A stretch of DNA of 64,000 nucleotides from Lycium barbarum (Eukaryota; Streptophyta; Magnoliopsida; Solanales; Solanaceae), in NCBI RefSeq assembly GCF_019175385.1, contig NC_083337.1, forward strand, positions 49,638,938-49,702,937. Direction: 5' to 3'. Below are positions 1 through 10,800 of the stretch, in pieces (positions within the stretch are counted from its first letter, which is position 1; each line of letters starts with the position of its first letter). The translations under genes were made by a program, and so were the position numbers. Under the pieces are notes generated by a model. The model was not told the DNA's origin. It saw only the letters and a program-made list of their open reading frames with translations, and did no database searches.

Positions 1-1165
1 GAGGATCCCCAGGACTTCATTCGACAGATGCAGCGTACGCTGAGATTAGTTAGAGCTTCTGAGACTGAGTCTGTCGAGCTGGCTTCATATAGACTGCGTG
101 ATGTAGCGGTTAACTGGTATGAGTCCTGGGAGTTGTCCAGAGGCGAGGACGCTTCTCCAGCTTTGTGGGATGAGTTTACCGCAGCCTTTTTCGGCTATTT
201 TCTGCCGCCCGAGATGTGGCGAGCGAGGGTTGATAGATTTTTACAGCTGAGGCAGAGAGGCAGGAGTGTTCGAGAGTACAGCCTAGAGTTTGACTCCCTA
301 GCCGGATATGCGCCCACCATCGTGGCTGATATGACGGACAGCATGCACCGATATGTGATAAGGTTGGATGACTACCTGATTGATAGTTGTATGGCGATGG
401 CATCTCAGTCCGGGATGGATATTGCACGGTTACAAGCATACGCATAAGGAATGGAGGATCGACATAGATGGCGTCAGCCCGATAGAGATCGTGATAGGAG
501 GCAGCCCAAGAGGGCAAGATCAGCTGGATATTTTGGGGAGTCTCGAGGCGGCCAGCCTCAGCAGCAGCACGGCGGAATTTTTTCTTAGGCAGCCCGCAGT
601 ACGCCTCCACAGTTCACGGGTAGGCAACTTGATAGTATCGGGCACACAGGAGTAGGCCAGAGTTCCAGGGCCTCGGGTTCGCAGGTGGACAGAGTTTCCG
701 GTTAGATGAGGCCACCTTTGCCTCTGTGTTCCCGTTGTGGTAGGCCCCATTTCAGAGAGTGTCGTTTTGCTACAGATGGTTGCTTTACCTGTGGCCGTCC
801 AGGCCATGTTATGAGGGAGTGCCCATTTAAGGGTGGTTCAGCCCAGCCCACCAGATCAGTTGCTGGTTCATCTTCCCCTTCTGTAGCTATGCGGCCGACA
901 CCGGCAGGTCGCGGTAGGGGTCGAGGCGAAGCTCCCGGTTCTAGCGGTCCTTCGAACCGCTTATATGCTTTGGTCAGCCGACAGGACCAGGAGGCGTCAC
1001 GAGAATTGGTTACAGGTATACTATTGATCTCCTACTGAAATGTATATGCATTAATAGATTCAGACGCTATCTTATTATATATCCCCCCCCCCCCCCCCCC
1101 GCCTGATTGTTAGAAAAGCTGGGACAAAAACCCGAAATTGATAGGACCGTTTGAGGTAGTTATTC
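1..1165 (+). pseudogene. T1 gag and start of protease, broken
   Basis: One frame runs from base 1 and is interrupted by stops at 445-447, 586-588, 703-705 and 1036-1038. The first 150 residues match the capsid-like gag domain of Tekay/Del elements; compare SETESVELASYRLRDVAV here with the same string in the T5 gag. A C-X2-C-X3-H-X3-C cluster (727-762) precedes a classical CCHC zinc knuckle (781-822, CFTCGRPGHVMREC), which in this family binds the packaged RNA. The frame then enters the protease, where the usual LIDPGST active-site string reads LIDSDAI at about 1050. An 18-C run (1083-1100) breaks the text. Protease-like sequence (KPE, PFEV) can be followed to about 1165 and then stops. Compared with T5 and T2 this gag is clearly divergent, so it belongs to a separate subfamily. 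Confidence 0.75.
1083..1100. repeat. C18 homopolymer in the T1 protease relic
   Basis: Eighteen consecutive C interrupt the protease-like text. A G run of the same length lies at 2510-2527 in the same interior. Confidence 0.9.
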
Positions 1166-1337
1166 ATGCAGATAAAAAGTGAATGTTGAGGATTTAAAAG
1201 GCTAACTTGGTAATTACATAATCAGAAAAATAAAAGACCCTCTCTAGATCGGAGTGGGACCCGCTACGAGAACTTTTCAGAAATTATTAAGACCCCGACT
1301 TATCCTAGATTATGTGAAAAGGGTCGTGCGGGGGAGT

Positions 1338-1445
1338 GGGTGCAATTATACCAGCATTAACGTATCGAAATGCATTGAAGTTTCGAGGTTAAGCGTGCTA
1401 GGGCTAGAGCTATTTTGGGATGGGTGACCTCCTGGGAAATGTACA
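1338..1445 (+). other. 5S rRNA-derived segment in T1 interior
   Basis: The segment can be aligned from memory with plant 5S rRNA along its whole length. The start GGGTGCAATTATACCAGCA corresponds to the 5S start, and GTTAAGCGTGCTAGGGC (from 1389) to the A-box region. GGGATGGGTGACCTCCTGGG (from 1417) corresponds to the intermediate element and C-box of the 5S internal promoter. The middle (1362-1385) is diverged. A TTTT run at 1450-1453 sits where a 5S terminator would be. It lies in the sense orientation of the element. It is degenerate and unlikely to give ribosomal 5S; whether it still recruits Pol III is unknown. Related copies are at 43951-44058 and 61342-61449. Confidence 0.85.
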
Positions 1446-3249
1446 AAAATTTTCACAAATGTAGATATGACAGGCAAATGGGAAATTGGGATAACCTAAA
1501 GGAAATTAGAATATACACAGTGGTTAGAAACCTGAAAGAGGTCGTGTGGGTTAAGGTAGACCATATTGGGGGAGAGAAGAAAGCACGACGCAGCTTTGGA
1601 ATCCGAATAAGTTTGAATAGCGTTTGGAAATGTTTTGTGAGCGAAATGGTAGTAAATGTATGCGTATGCGTATGACATCCCATTTATGACTGTATCGCTC
1701 AATAGGTGAAGCCTGGCAACTAGTGTTGCGATGTACGGAAAACATTAATTGGACGGAATTCAAGAGACAAAGCGAAAGGTATGGTACAAAGATTATGAAA
1801 TAGACTGATATTGATTTCACTACAGGTAAGATTGGAAAATTTTAATACAACGATATTTGTAAAAGGAAGACAGTGAGTAAATGAAAGGTAAGAAACATGA
1901 TTGAGCAAAACCTCCAGAAGAGCCGACGGGCAAGCATGAAACCATTTGCGTAGAAATTTAGAGAGACAGATCTGTAAAGGAACTAGAATGTGATAGTATA
2001 GGACAAAAAGAGAAACGAACTCGAGGATGGTTAATGGTGAAAAAGATAGGACAAGCATATGGAAGTACGGAAGATATTATAATAAGCTGGCGATAGTCGA
2101 CTGACTACTTATCAAAGGAAAGATAATTCCACAGCCATGTTGGTACAGTTGATTTGAACATAAGAGAAGCCTTTCTGGAGAGTGACTTAAGAATGGAACC
2201 GATTTGCACGAATAAAAGTAATATCTTACGAACTTCAGAACCGATGCTACAAATAATAATAAATGGAAAGGATGCGCACCAGAAGATTAATGACACTGTT
2301 AGATATAAGGACAAAGGTGCGTCAAAATGGGAAAGAATTAGCTATTGGAAATGGATGCCCTTTATAAGTACTCTAACTCAATATGAGAACGTAGCTAACA
2401 AGGAGATAGACAGGATAGACTCCATAATGAAGCGATTGCAATTGTAAAAGGATCGCGGAAAGCGATGGTGACTTAAAGGGCATAGAAATATATAAACCCT
2501 CTTAATAAAGGGGGGGGGGGGGGGGGGAGAACATGCTAGATTTGAAACGAATTATGATGATCTGAGTTCCAGAAGAAAGCGATAAAGAGAGCAAGAAAGG
2601 TATACATGCTAAATCCACAAGGTCAATGAAGAGGATAACAGATCCAAAAGGCGCCTCGGGTGACAACAGTTATAATGAAGTAACAACAGTTGGTAGTTGA
2701 TAACTTCCCGAAGAAAGGAAGCGCGCTGCTTATATGAATAGAAGATAAAACAGGCTACCGGGTACTAGAGAATAATTCATGGACTATTAATCATGCTGAA
2801 CATGAGGGTATACGCTATGGAATTGTAAGAATAATTAACATGAAGCTATGCCCGATTTCTAATGATAAGGAGCCACGCCGGAGAGCTAATAAGGAATGAC
2901 GATTGATGCAACGATCACCAATCTAAGGAAGTTACAGACAAGTGTACTGGCATCGAGGAATGTGAGGAAAGAAAGCGAGGAAAAGTTGCGACAAGAACCC
3001 AAGGATGTTGCGATTTAAGAAATTAACTGAATCTGAATCATAAGTTGTCATGAGCATAGTCGGACTGCGAAGGACGATAAATGGCAAAGCAATATCATGT
3101 ATATACGTATTGAATACTGATATGACAGGCCTTGGAAAGGAACATGACCATTATGCTCGTTAGCGACAAAGTCATGATTGGAGGAACACTTAGAATGTAA
3201 AATTAAAAGAGAAAGCTCAATTTGAGATATAGTAGGCTTTATTCAATTT
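1446..3249 (+). other. T1 non-coding interior
   Basis: No reading frame here resembles a known protein, although this is where RT, RNase H and integrase should lie. The first 250 bases continue the similarity with the T6 and T9 interiors downstream of their 5S-like segments. An 18-G run occurs at 2510-2527 after AATAAA. The rest is purine-rich and resembles the T6 interior loosely. Small frames such as 2154-2447 have no recognisable domain. Confidence 0.6.
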
Positions 3250-3620
3250 TCCGTAAGATTGGCAAGTCACCCATGAATCAGACATATCACCGAATTAAAA
3301 GCGGTACATCCAGTCTTCAACATGCTTATGCTTCGCGAATGTGTTGGTGACCAATCCAAAGTGTTCATATAAATGATATCTAAGTGACAGAGAAGCTACC
3401 ACATAAGGAATAATCTGTGTCTATAACGGATGGTCAGGTAAGAACGTTATATTCCAACGACGTGGTTCCGGTTAAAGTATTGCGACCAAACAGTAATAAA
3501 GAGGAGACGATCTGGGAGGCCGAAAGAAGAAATGACGAAGAAGTGTCCCTAATTGTTTTCCTACGCCACAGGCAATTTAAGCTTCTAAAATGGATGTGTT
3601 AGATGATCGTGTATGACAAC
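3250..3620 (+). pseudogene. T1 relic of the pol C-terminus
   Basis: Scattered in-frame strings match the end of Ty3/gypsy pol: AVHPVF and RECVGD near 3305-3355, then SITDGQVRTLYSNDVVPVK and NSNKEETIWEAE in the frame 3417-3602. In T2 the equivalent stretch reads ILDRQVRRLRNKEVASAKV and EEMTWEVEE, the chromodomain-like tail after integrase. The relic directly precedes the polypurine tract, as the true pol end would. It shows that T1 derives from a full gag-pol element whose middle was lost or replaced. Confidence 0.7.
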
Positions 3621-3669
3621 TATAAAGGAAACCTCCCCGAAGTATTGTAATACCCCATGAGGCCAGTCC

Positions 3670-3707
3670 AACATTCGAGGACGAATGTTCTAAAGGGGGG
3701 GGGGGGA
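3670..3707 (+). promoter_or_regulatory. T1 pre-PPT hairpin and polypurine tract
   Basis: ACATTCGAGGACGAATGTT can fold into a perfect stem around the loop AGGA. It is followed by TAAAG, a 15-G-class run and A, and then the LTR. The polypurine tract primes plus-strand DNA synthesis. The same hairpin plus tract precedes the 3' LTRs of T2, T3, T6 and T8. Confidence 0.85.
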
Positions 3708-6700
3708 TGTTATATCCCGTATTTTGCACCTTCAGATAATTTGAGATAATTGTGACTAGTAAGAGATAAGGCAATATTTTGATCTTATTTAATACATAAG
3801 TTGTTCATGAAAATATTGATGCGGAAATATTGAGGAAAGCTAAGGGCAAAATTGGAAGTTTGGAAAATAGTTTCATGAATTACAAAAATTAGTCAAAAAT
3901 AATTAGGCTTGGAAAAAAAAAAGGCCCAAGGTGGCCGGCCAAAGGGGTACATGGGCCAAGGCCCATGTAATGGCTAGTTAAGTAAATAAAAGAGAGAAAG
4001 GGCCACTATTATTCATCATTTGTTCAAGAACTTTCAAGAAAAAGAAGAAGAGAGCACAAGAGAATAGGCCTATTCGGCCATTGAGAAAAAAAATGAACCA
4101 TTGGAAATCTTGACCAAATATTTATTTCTTCTAATATTCCTACTAATTTGAAGGTCCTCTTTAACGTGGTATAATTGTTGAAGCAAGAATCCCTCTTATT
4201 GTTGCAAGTTCACAACCCTAGCTAAGTGGGAAGTTGAAGGAAAAAGGTAAGATTTAATCTTCTTTTATATGTTATGAATGGTTATGTATGTTGAAGTATG
4301 TAGAAATGAATGAAATTCATGAAAATATGGAAGTTGAGTGGTGGCCGTGTATATGTAGTGTGTGTGTGTGTGGCCATGTATGTGTTGTATTGTGTAGGAA
4401 TGATGAACTAATTTTATCTAGTATTTTGATTGTTGTTGTAATGGAATCTATGATGAAAAATGGATGCCTAATGATTCTAGTGAAGTTGTAAGGGTTGGGA
4501 AGTTATTTTAGAAGTTAATGTGAATTGAATATATTCTTCTTGTAATTATGGAAAACAATGTTATTAGTGTGTGAATTGTTGGTGAAGTTCATGAAATTGA
4601 AGGAAGAAAATGTGTTGTTATTATTCTTATTCCATTTGGAAGATTTCGGGTGGCATAGCATATGGGTTGGATTATTTGAATATTGTACGGATTGGTTGAA
4701 GTATTCTTGAATATTGTTTGAATGGTTGCGGATTTGAACTTGAATATGTAAGCAATTATGACTTGGACGTAAATGGAAGTCGTCAAAGTTTGTATAGAGA
4801 AGTTGTTAACGTTGGAATGTGTTTTGAATTGATTGTCGATATTGTTGGAATAACTGTTGGTATTGTTGTTGCTAAGTTGGCCGAGTCAAATTCTCGGATT
4901 TGTTGTTGTATGTTTGGCCGAGTTGAATTCTCGGGGATGTTGCATTTACAGGGGAAATGCTACCGAATTTTTTGTAGATTAAGTGTTGGTTTAGAATTGG
5001 ACTCTAAGTGTTTATGGCTAATGTTTGGTATATATGAATATTGTTGTAGATCTTGCGAAGCGAAAGACTTAAGTTCGGATTAGCGTAAAAAGCGGGCAAG
5101 GTATGTAAGGCTTACCTTCTTTCTTTGGCATGATCCTTATGTAACGAGCAAAAGAACGTATATGTATGATTTCAAAGAAATTCCTGCTCTTAGAGCCACT
5201 AGGATGCCTAACTTTCTTGATTTCCATAAGCTACTCCATATGATTTTGATGCGTATTTATGATGTCCGAAGGTCTATGTGATATGTTTCCAAATGGTATT
5301 CGAAAGATAATCGATATGATTAAAGTCTTGATTTTTTTCAAATGCTAGCACGTTCGACTATTCCATCGAGTCTTTGATATACTTTGATATGTACATATGA
5401 TTCTAAAAGCTACATTTGATTTGATCCATATGATATCCGAAAGATACTTGATGTGATTGTTGCTTCGATTCACCAAAAATGGCTTCTGAAATGTTCGTAA
5501 AAGCTTTTGTACTTCAAACGCTCATAACGTTCTCATACTAAGTCGGATTGACCCGAAACTTGTTTCTGAGCCTTCAGATGTCGGTAAGTGTACGTATCTA
5601 TCGAGTCTTGATTTATGTGCATATGGTTTCGCACTACTCTGTTCGTGTCAGCCTCAATATGTCAATTCACCGAGTCCCGGGCCTGGTATGTTATCGTGCG
5701 CACTCCTCTGCATTGTTCACCGAGTCCCTCATTAGAGGGCCGGGTACGGTATATGTTTATGATGATATGATGATGATGATGATGATGTGTTATGGTGGCC
5801 AGGAGGGCATATGATGATTTGATTCACCGAGTCCCTTAATGGGTCGGGTACGGTATGATTCATTTACCGAGTCCCTCACTAGAGGGTCGGGTACGGTATG
5901 TATATATGTATATGCATGATGACATGATGACATACTGATATGATGATATGACTTCACTCACCGAGCCCCTCATTAGAGTGCCGGGTACGGTATATATCTG
6001 ATATATGATGTTGATATGCATGACTCTATTTACCGAGTCCCTCACTACAGGGCCGGGTACGGTATATGTATACATGTATTCATGATGACATAATGATATG
6101 ATTTCATTCACCGAGTCCCAAAATGGGCCGGGTACGACATGTGGTATGAAAATGTTTGATTCTTTTCTGTACTACACAGGTACAGTGGTTTCTCGATTAT
6201 GATACCTGACTTCTGGAATCTCTATTTCAATTATGATCTTTTCAGTAGTATTTCATGCCTTACATACTCAGTACATATTCCGTACTGACCCCCCTCTTCT
6301 TCGGGGGCTGCATTTCATGCCCGCAGGTACAGACGCGCACGTGAGCGGTCCGTCAGCGTAGGCCATCCATTCTGCTGTGTTGAAGTGCTCTCTCGTTTCG
6401 GAGCCCATACTTTTGGTACAGATCTTTCTGTTGTACATATTCATGCATATATGACTATTTAGGGGTACGGCGGGGCCCTGTCCCGTCATATGGTTCTGTT
6501 ATGTTTGCTAGAGGCCTGTAGACATATATGTGGGTCATGGGTCGTTATTGTTCGGTAACGCCTGTGATTTGCGTCTAAGCGGTCCTATTTGCTATGACAG
6601 CCTTAACGGCTTTTATGTATATATACTTATGTATACGCTTTGGACGATTTGTTCTACGACAGCCTTGGCGGCTCCTATATGATGTGTTTGATATGTGCGA

Positions 6701-6848
6701 CCGCTTAAGATAACATCTGCCCTTAATATCTGTAATAATTAATATATGTTGGATATGGATAAGTTACGGATATGTCGATTTGGTAAGTAAGTGTGTATGG
6801 GTGTCCAGCTCGGGCACTAGTCACGGCCTACGGGGTTGGGTCGTGACA
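3708..6848 (+). repeat. T1 3' LTR (3141 bp)
   Basis: It begins TGTTATATCCCGTATTTTG directly after the polypurine tract and ends GGGTTGGGTCGTGACA. It has no real gene; the short frames inside are not conserved. Landmarks are a CCGAG/CTCGG hairpin with the ACAGGGGAAATGCT module (4890-4985), a seven-unit hairpin array (5667-6145), the conserved hairpin 6289-6307 (CCCCC/GGGGG), and a second stem GGCGGG/CCCGTC (6469-6487). The 5' partner LTR is outside the window, so age cannot be judged. Confidence 0.9.
5667..6145 (+). repeat. T1 LTR array of short hairpin units
   Basis: Seven irregularly spaced units begin near 5668, 5710, 5822, 5859, 5958, 6029 and 6108. The core is ACCGAGTCCC, then a few bases, then GGGCCGGGTACGGT, so an inner CCC/GGG stem sits inside an outer ACCG/CGGT stem. 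Several units read CCCTCACTAGAGGG, a perfect 5-bp stem. Spacers are AT-rich and contain ATGATATG repeats. T3 LTRs carry a five-unit version with a different right arm. Confidence 0.85.
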
Positions 6849-8050
6849 GTATCTACTCCGGTTCTTGATCCCGTGATAGCTAGACAAGTATACAAAGATT
6901 GTGTAATTGTGATATGTGATCACCAAACTAAAGCTAATTTAGTTGAGCTGGAAATGTTAGATTTTGACGTGATTATGGGAATGGACTGGTTGGCTTCATG
7001 TTATGCTAATGTTGATTGTCGAATGAAAGTGGTTCGATTTCAGTTTCCGGAGAGCCCGTGCTTGAATGGGAGGGTAATACAACATCTCCAAAGGGTAGGT
7101 TTATTTCCTACCTTAAGGCAAGAAAGATGATAGCTAAAGGCTATATTTATCATCTAGTCTGAGTACATGACACTGAAGCAACATCGCCAACATTTCAATT
7201 CGTTCCGGTAGTGAATGAATTTCCGGATATATTCCCCGATGAACTACCAAGCCTTCCTCCAGAAAGAGAAATTGATTTTGCTATTGATGTGTCGCCGGAT
7301 ACCAAGCCCATTTCCATTCCTCCATATCGAATGGCTCCGGCAGAATTGAAAGACCTAAAGGCGCAGTTGAAAGATTTTCTTGAGAAGGGGTTTATTAGAC
7401 CCAGTACATCATCGTAGGGAGCACCAGTCTTGTTCGTAAGAAAGAAAGATGGCTCCTTACGGATGTGCATTGATTATAGACAGCTGAATAAGGTGGCAAT
7501 AAAGAACAAATATCCTCTCCCAAGGATTGATGATTTGTTTGATCAATTGCAAGGTGCCAAGTGGTTCTCAAAAATAGACTTGAGGTCGGGTTACCATCAA
7601 GTGAGAGTTAGAGAAGAAGATATTCCCAAAATAGCTTTCAGAATGAGATATGGCCATTATGAGTTTCGAGTAATGTCGTTTGGGTTAACTAATGCCCCGG
7701 CAGTGTTCATGAACTTAATGAAAAATGTATTCAGGCCTCTCTTGGATCTATTCGTAATAGTATTCATCGATGATATTCTGGTGTACTCTTGCACAGAATC
7801 AGAACATGCAGATCATTTACGTATTGTTCTTGGAATTCTTCGGACTCGGGAGTTGTATGCAAAATTTTCAAAGTGCGAGTTTTGGTTGAATTCTGTAACA
7901 TTTCTGGGTCATGTTATTTAAGATGATGGCATTCGAGTTGATACCCAGAAAATTGAAGTTGTGAAGACTTGGCCAAGGCCTACGACGCCTACAGAAGTTC
8001 GTAGTTTTCTGGGATTGGCAGGTTATTATAGAAGATTGTAGAGGGCTTTT
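6849..8050 (+). pseudogene. T2 pol, first part: protease C-end and reverse transcriptase
   Basis: The text starts at [14 protein letters not shown], after the protease active site, and continues through the linker ([20 protein letters not shown]) into RT. RT signatures are [10 protein letters not shown] (about 7467), [11 protein letters not shown] (about 7573) and FIDDILVYS (about 7763), whose DD pair is the metal-binding site. Damage includes a one-base deletion near 7049, a stop at 7415-7417 (probably TGG to TAG), a stop at 7919-7921, and a one-base loss near 8038. It is cut at 8050 by T3 within AGYYRRL, at the RT/RNase H connection, and continues at 16163. Confidence 0.9.
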
Positions 8051-8858
8051 TGTTATATCCCATATTTTCATACATTGGGACGTTTTAAACTAAACGTGGC
8101 AAGTTAAAGACAAGACTATTTTAAGATACGAAGTAGATATTTTAACTTCCGGATTTGTTTCAAGTCATAATTTAACTACAATTTCGTTTGGCATTGATAT
8201 ATTAATAGAAAAAATGGGATTAAACTAACCATAAGTGGGTTTGGGAACAAAAAAAAATCTGCCCATATTTTTCCATGTGTAGCCGTGTAGATTAGTGTCA
8301 TGGTCAAAGGTTATTGACCCAAGATTAGTGTGGTACACATGTCCATGTCTTGTAGGGAATACACATAGTGAAAAATCTGATTTACTCCACTTTAACAACT
8401 CATTTCAACACTTACAAGTTAAGAACACATAGAGAGAGAAAGGGAAACTCTTGACCTAGAGCTAGCCGAAAGTGGTGAGTTAGATTCAATCCAAAAAAAT
8501 CAGTTTTCTTCCTCAAATCAACTCCTCATTTAGTGTACAAGAATATGTAGTAGTTGTTGAAAAGAAACAAAGAAGTATAGCACCTCAATAGTGTTGAAGA
8601 TTCGGCCAAAGTGAAGAACAAGATTGTAAGGTAAGAATGCTTATTGTTCTTGTGTTTCATGACGATTTGAATGTATAGTTCATGAAGGTTGTTGTTGGAT
8701 TGTTGTTGTAGTTGAAGTAGAGAGTTATCCGTGAGTATTGGTGAAGTCATGGTTGATTTCATTTTGCTTGTATTGTTGATGAATTGAATATGTATCAACA
8801 TAGGTAAATGAACAAAGATTGTAGAAGTTTGTTTGTGATGTGGCATGTTGGATATTGG

Positions 8859-9623
8859 ACTGTTTTTCTAAAAATTAAAATGAGCCGTGTGTTGAAGACT
8901 CTAATGAAATCATGTTTAATCTTCTTGTACATGTATTGGAAATGGATTGAATGTGTTGTAGTTTGGATAAAAGGATGAAAATCATGAAGTTGTTGGAGTG
9001 GTGTTGTAGCCGTGTGAGGGGACTGTTTTAGGGGAGATTATGGACTGTTTTGTGTCACATTTTGATTGTTGTTGTTATGGACATTGTGGTGTATTGTATG
9101 CATGTTGAATATGTGAATTAAGGTGTTAAAGAAATAAATTATGTTGAAGCATACAAGCAGTCCAAAACAGTGGACTGTTTTAGTGCTAGAGGTGAAATTG
9201 TATGTGTTGAGTGTTGATTCTTGTTATGAACGTTTAGTGGAAGTGAAGCATAATGATTCAAGTTGAAATGGAGATGAATTGTGGGCTGTTGTAATAATGG
9301 AAATGATGCTAAAACAGTTCCAAGAATCATGAAAGTAATGTCATTAAACATGTTGTTGTCGTTGTAAGGTTTTAGTGTCGACAATGTAGCTATTTGCGTA
9401 CGAATTTGGTGATATATTTGTCGTGTGACTGCTGGTCGTATTTTACTAAAATTATATGAAATGAAGACATGAAATAATGTGTAAGAATCATATGTGGTTT
9501 GCTTGGTATGTTCGTAAACGTTCGCAAGAATTCCGGGCACCTTTATGTTGTTGGTTAGGGACTGTTTTGGGCATGTTGTTGGTTAGGGACTGTTTTGGAC
9601 GTGTTGTGGTTAGGAACTGTTTT
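8859..9623. repeat. Dispersed ACTGTTTT motif cluster in T3 LTR
   Basis: ACTGTTTT occurs in direct orientation at 8859, 9022, 9044, 9174, 9561, 9589 and 9616, and inverted (AAAACAGT) at 9164 and 9311. The pair 9164-9181 forms a near-perfect palindrome with a GG spacer. The last three lie in a tandem repeat of about 28 bp. The cluster recurs in the 3' LTR, about 4575 bp further on. Confidence 0.8.
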
Positions 9624-10479
9624 GGACATGTTGTCTTCTTTAAATTGGAAAGACTAATGATAGTTAAGAATATATATTGTATTTACGTTGTTTGGGTTGT
9701 TGTAAAGTTGTTACACGAAAACGTTAAGGCTACGGATTATTAGGAGTAACTTGAGAATGTAGTAGCCGTATGTGAATCGTTATGGAATGTTGTGAATGTG
9801 GGATATTTGGAATGTTATGTGGGCTGTCCGGGTTGGTATTGAACATATGATTATTGATGTTGGATTGGTTGTATGTAGTTGGTTTGAATGCGAACGAAAC
9901 GTGGTCTAAATGTTTGAAAGGGATTGTTAACGTTAAGATACGTATTGAATTCCATTGTAGACTAATTGTAGCTCTTGATATCTTGATATAGGATAAGTGT
10001 ATTGGGGCAGCAAGTACAAGTTAGAATACAACTAAACGCTAAAGGTATGTAAAGCTTATTCCTTCTTTTCTTGGCATGTCCTAGACGTAAGTATGAAATG
10101 ATATGAACCTTGGGGTAAATTCTATTCTCTAGTTCCATGCATGACTTATGATTCTATATTTCCTTAATGCTATTGTCACGAGCCTACTACATGATTGACT
10201 AATGAATGATGTATAGAAGTTCCTACTCTTAAAAGAATGGCATGAATAGAAGTATACTTGATTTTCAAAAGCTACATGATGAAAATTGATACATGTACAT
10301 GAAAGCTGAAACGTTCCTTGCTATGGCTTATAATGAGAGTTGAAAAGAATTGAATATGATTATTATCCCAATACTTTAGAGCTGGTTAGTTGCTTATCTA
10401 TTGAGTCTCAAAAGATGCATTGCATATATGTGGTTGCTTATTATTCTGCTCGTGCTTATCGTTATATCCTTCACTGAGT

Positions 10480-10800
10480 CCCGGGCCAGGACACGTTCTC
10501 GTGCGCACATCTACTATATTATTACCGAGTCCCTCATTAAAGGGCCGGGACACGTATATGTTTATGTTTATGATGCTATGACTATATTCACTGAGTCCCT
10601 CACTAGAGGGCCGGGACACGTTATATATATATGATGATATGATGATGTGATGATATGATGATATGGAGATGGTGGCCAGGAGGGCATATATATTCCTTAT
10701 TACCGAGTCCCTTACGAAAGGGCCGGGACACGTCTATGTGCATGTTTATGATACTATGATTTTAATTACTGAGCCCCTCACTAGAGGGCCGGGACACGTA
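10480..10800 (+). repeat. T3 5' LTR hairpin array, five units
   Basis: Units near 10482, 10524, 10579, 10701 and 10769 share GAGTCCC, a short loop, GGGCCGGGACACGT. The T1 array has GGGTACGGT at the same place, so the right arm is family-specific. The matching array in the 3' LTR lies at 15041-15373. Confidence 0.85.

Larger units (their letters stand above)
1..6848 (+). mobile_element. T1: Ty3/gypsy LTR element, 3' part (gag relic, 5S-bearing interior, 3' LTR)
   Basis: The window opens inside this element, so its 5' LTR and leader lie to the left. In order it has a broken gag and start of protease (1-1165), a non-coding interior with a 5S rRNA-like segment, a relic of the pol 3' end (about 3250-3620), a polypurine tract, and a 3' LTR (3708-6848). 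Directly after the LTR, at 6849, the text resumes as the protease of a different, closely T5-like element (T2). T1 therefore inserted into T2. The target-site duplication predicted on the right is GTATC; its left partner is outside the window. Most of pol is missing, so T1 is non-autonomous. Confidence 0.8.

Noticed and set aside
1338..1445. A functional ribosomal 5S gene
   Set aside because: The middle is diverged, and the copy lies singly inside a retroelement with homologous flanks in T6 and T9.
5667..6145. CRISPR-like array of repeats with spacers
   Set aside because: Spacing is irregular, spacers are AT-rich repeats, units vary, and the array lies inside a plant LTR with no cas genes.
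8526..8846. 106-codon minus-strand frame repeated identically at 13102-13422
   Set aside because: The identity reflects the two LTR copies of T3, not selection; no start context or domain is visible and low complexity dominates.
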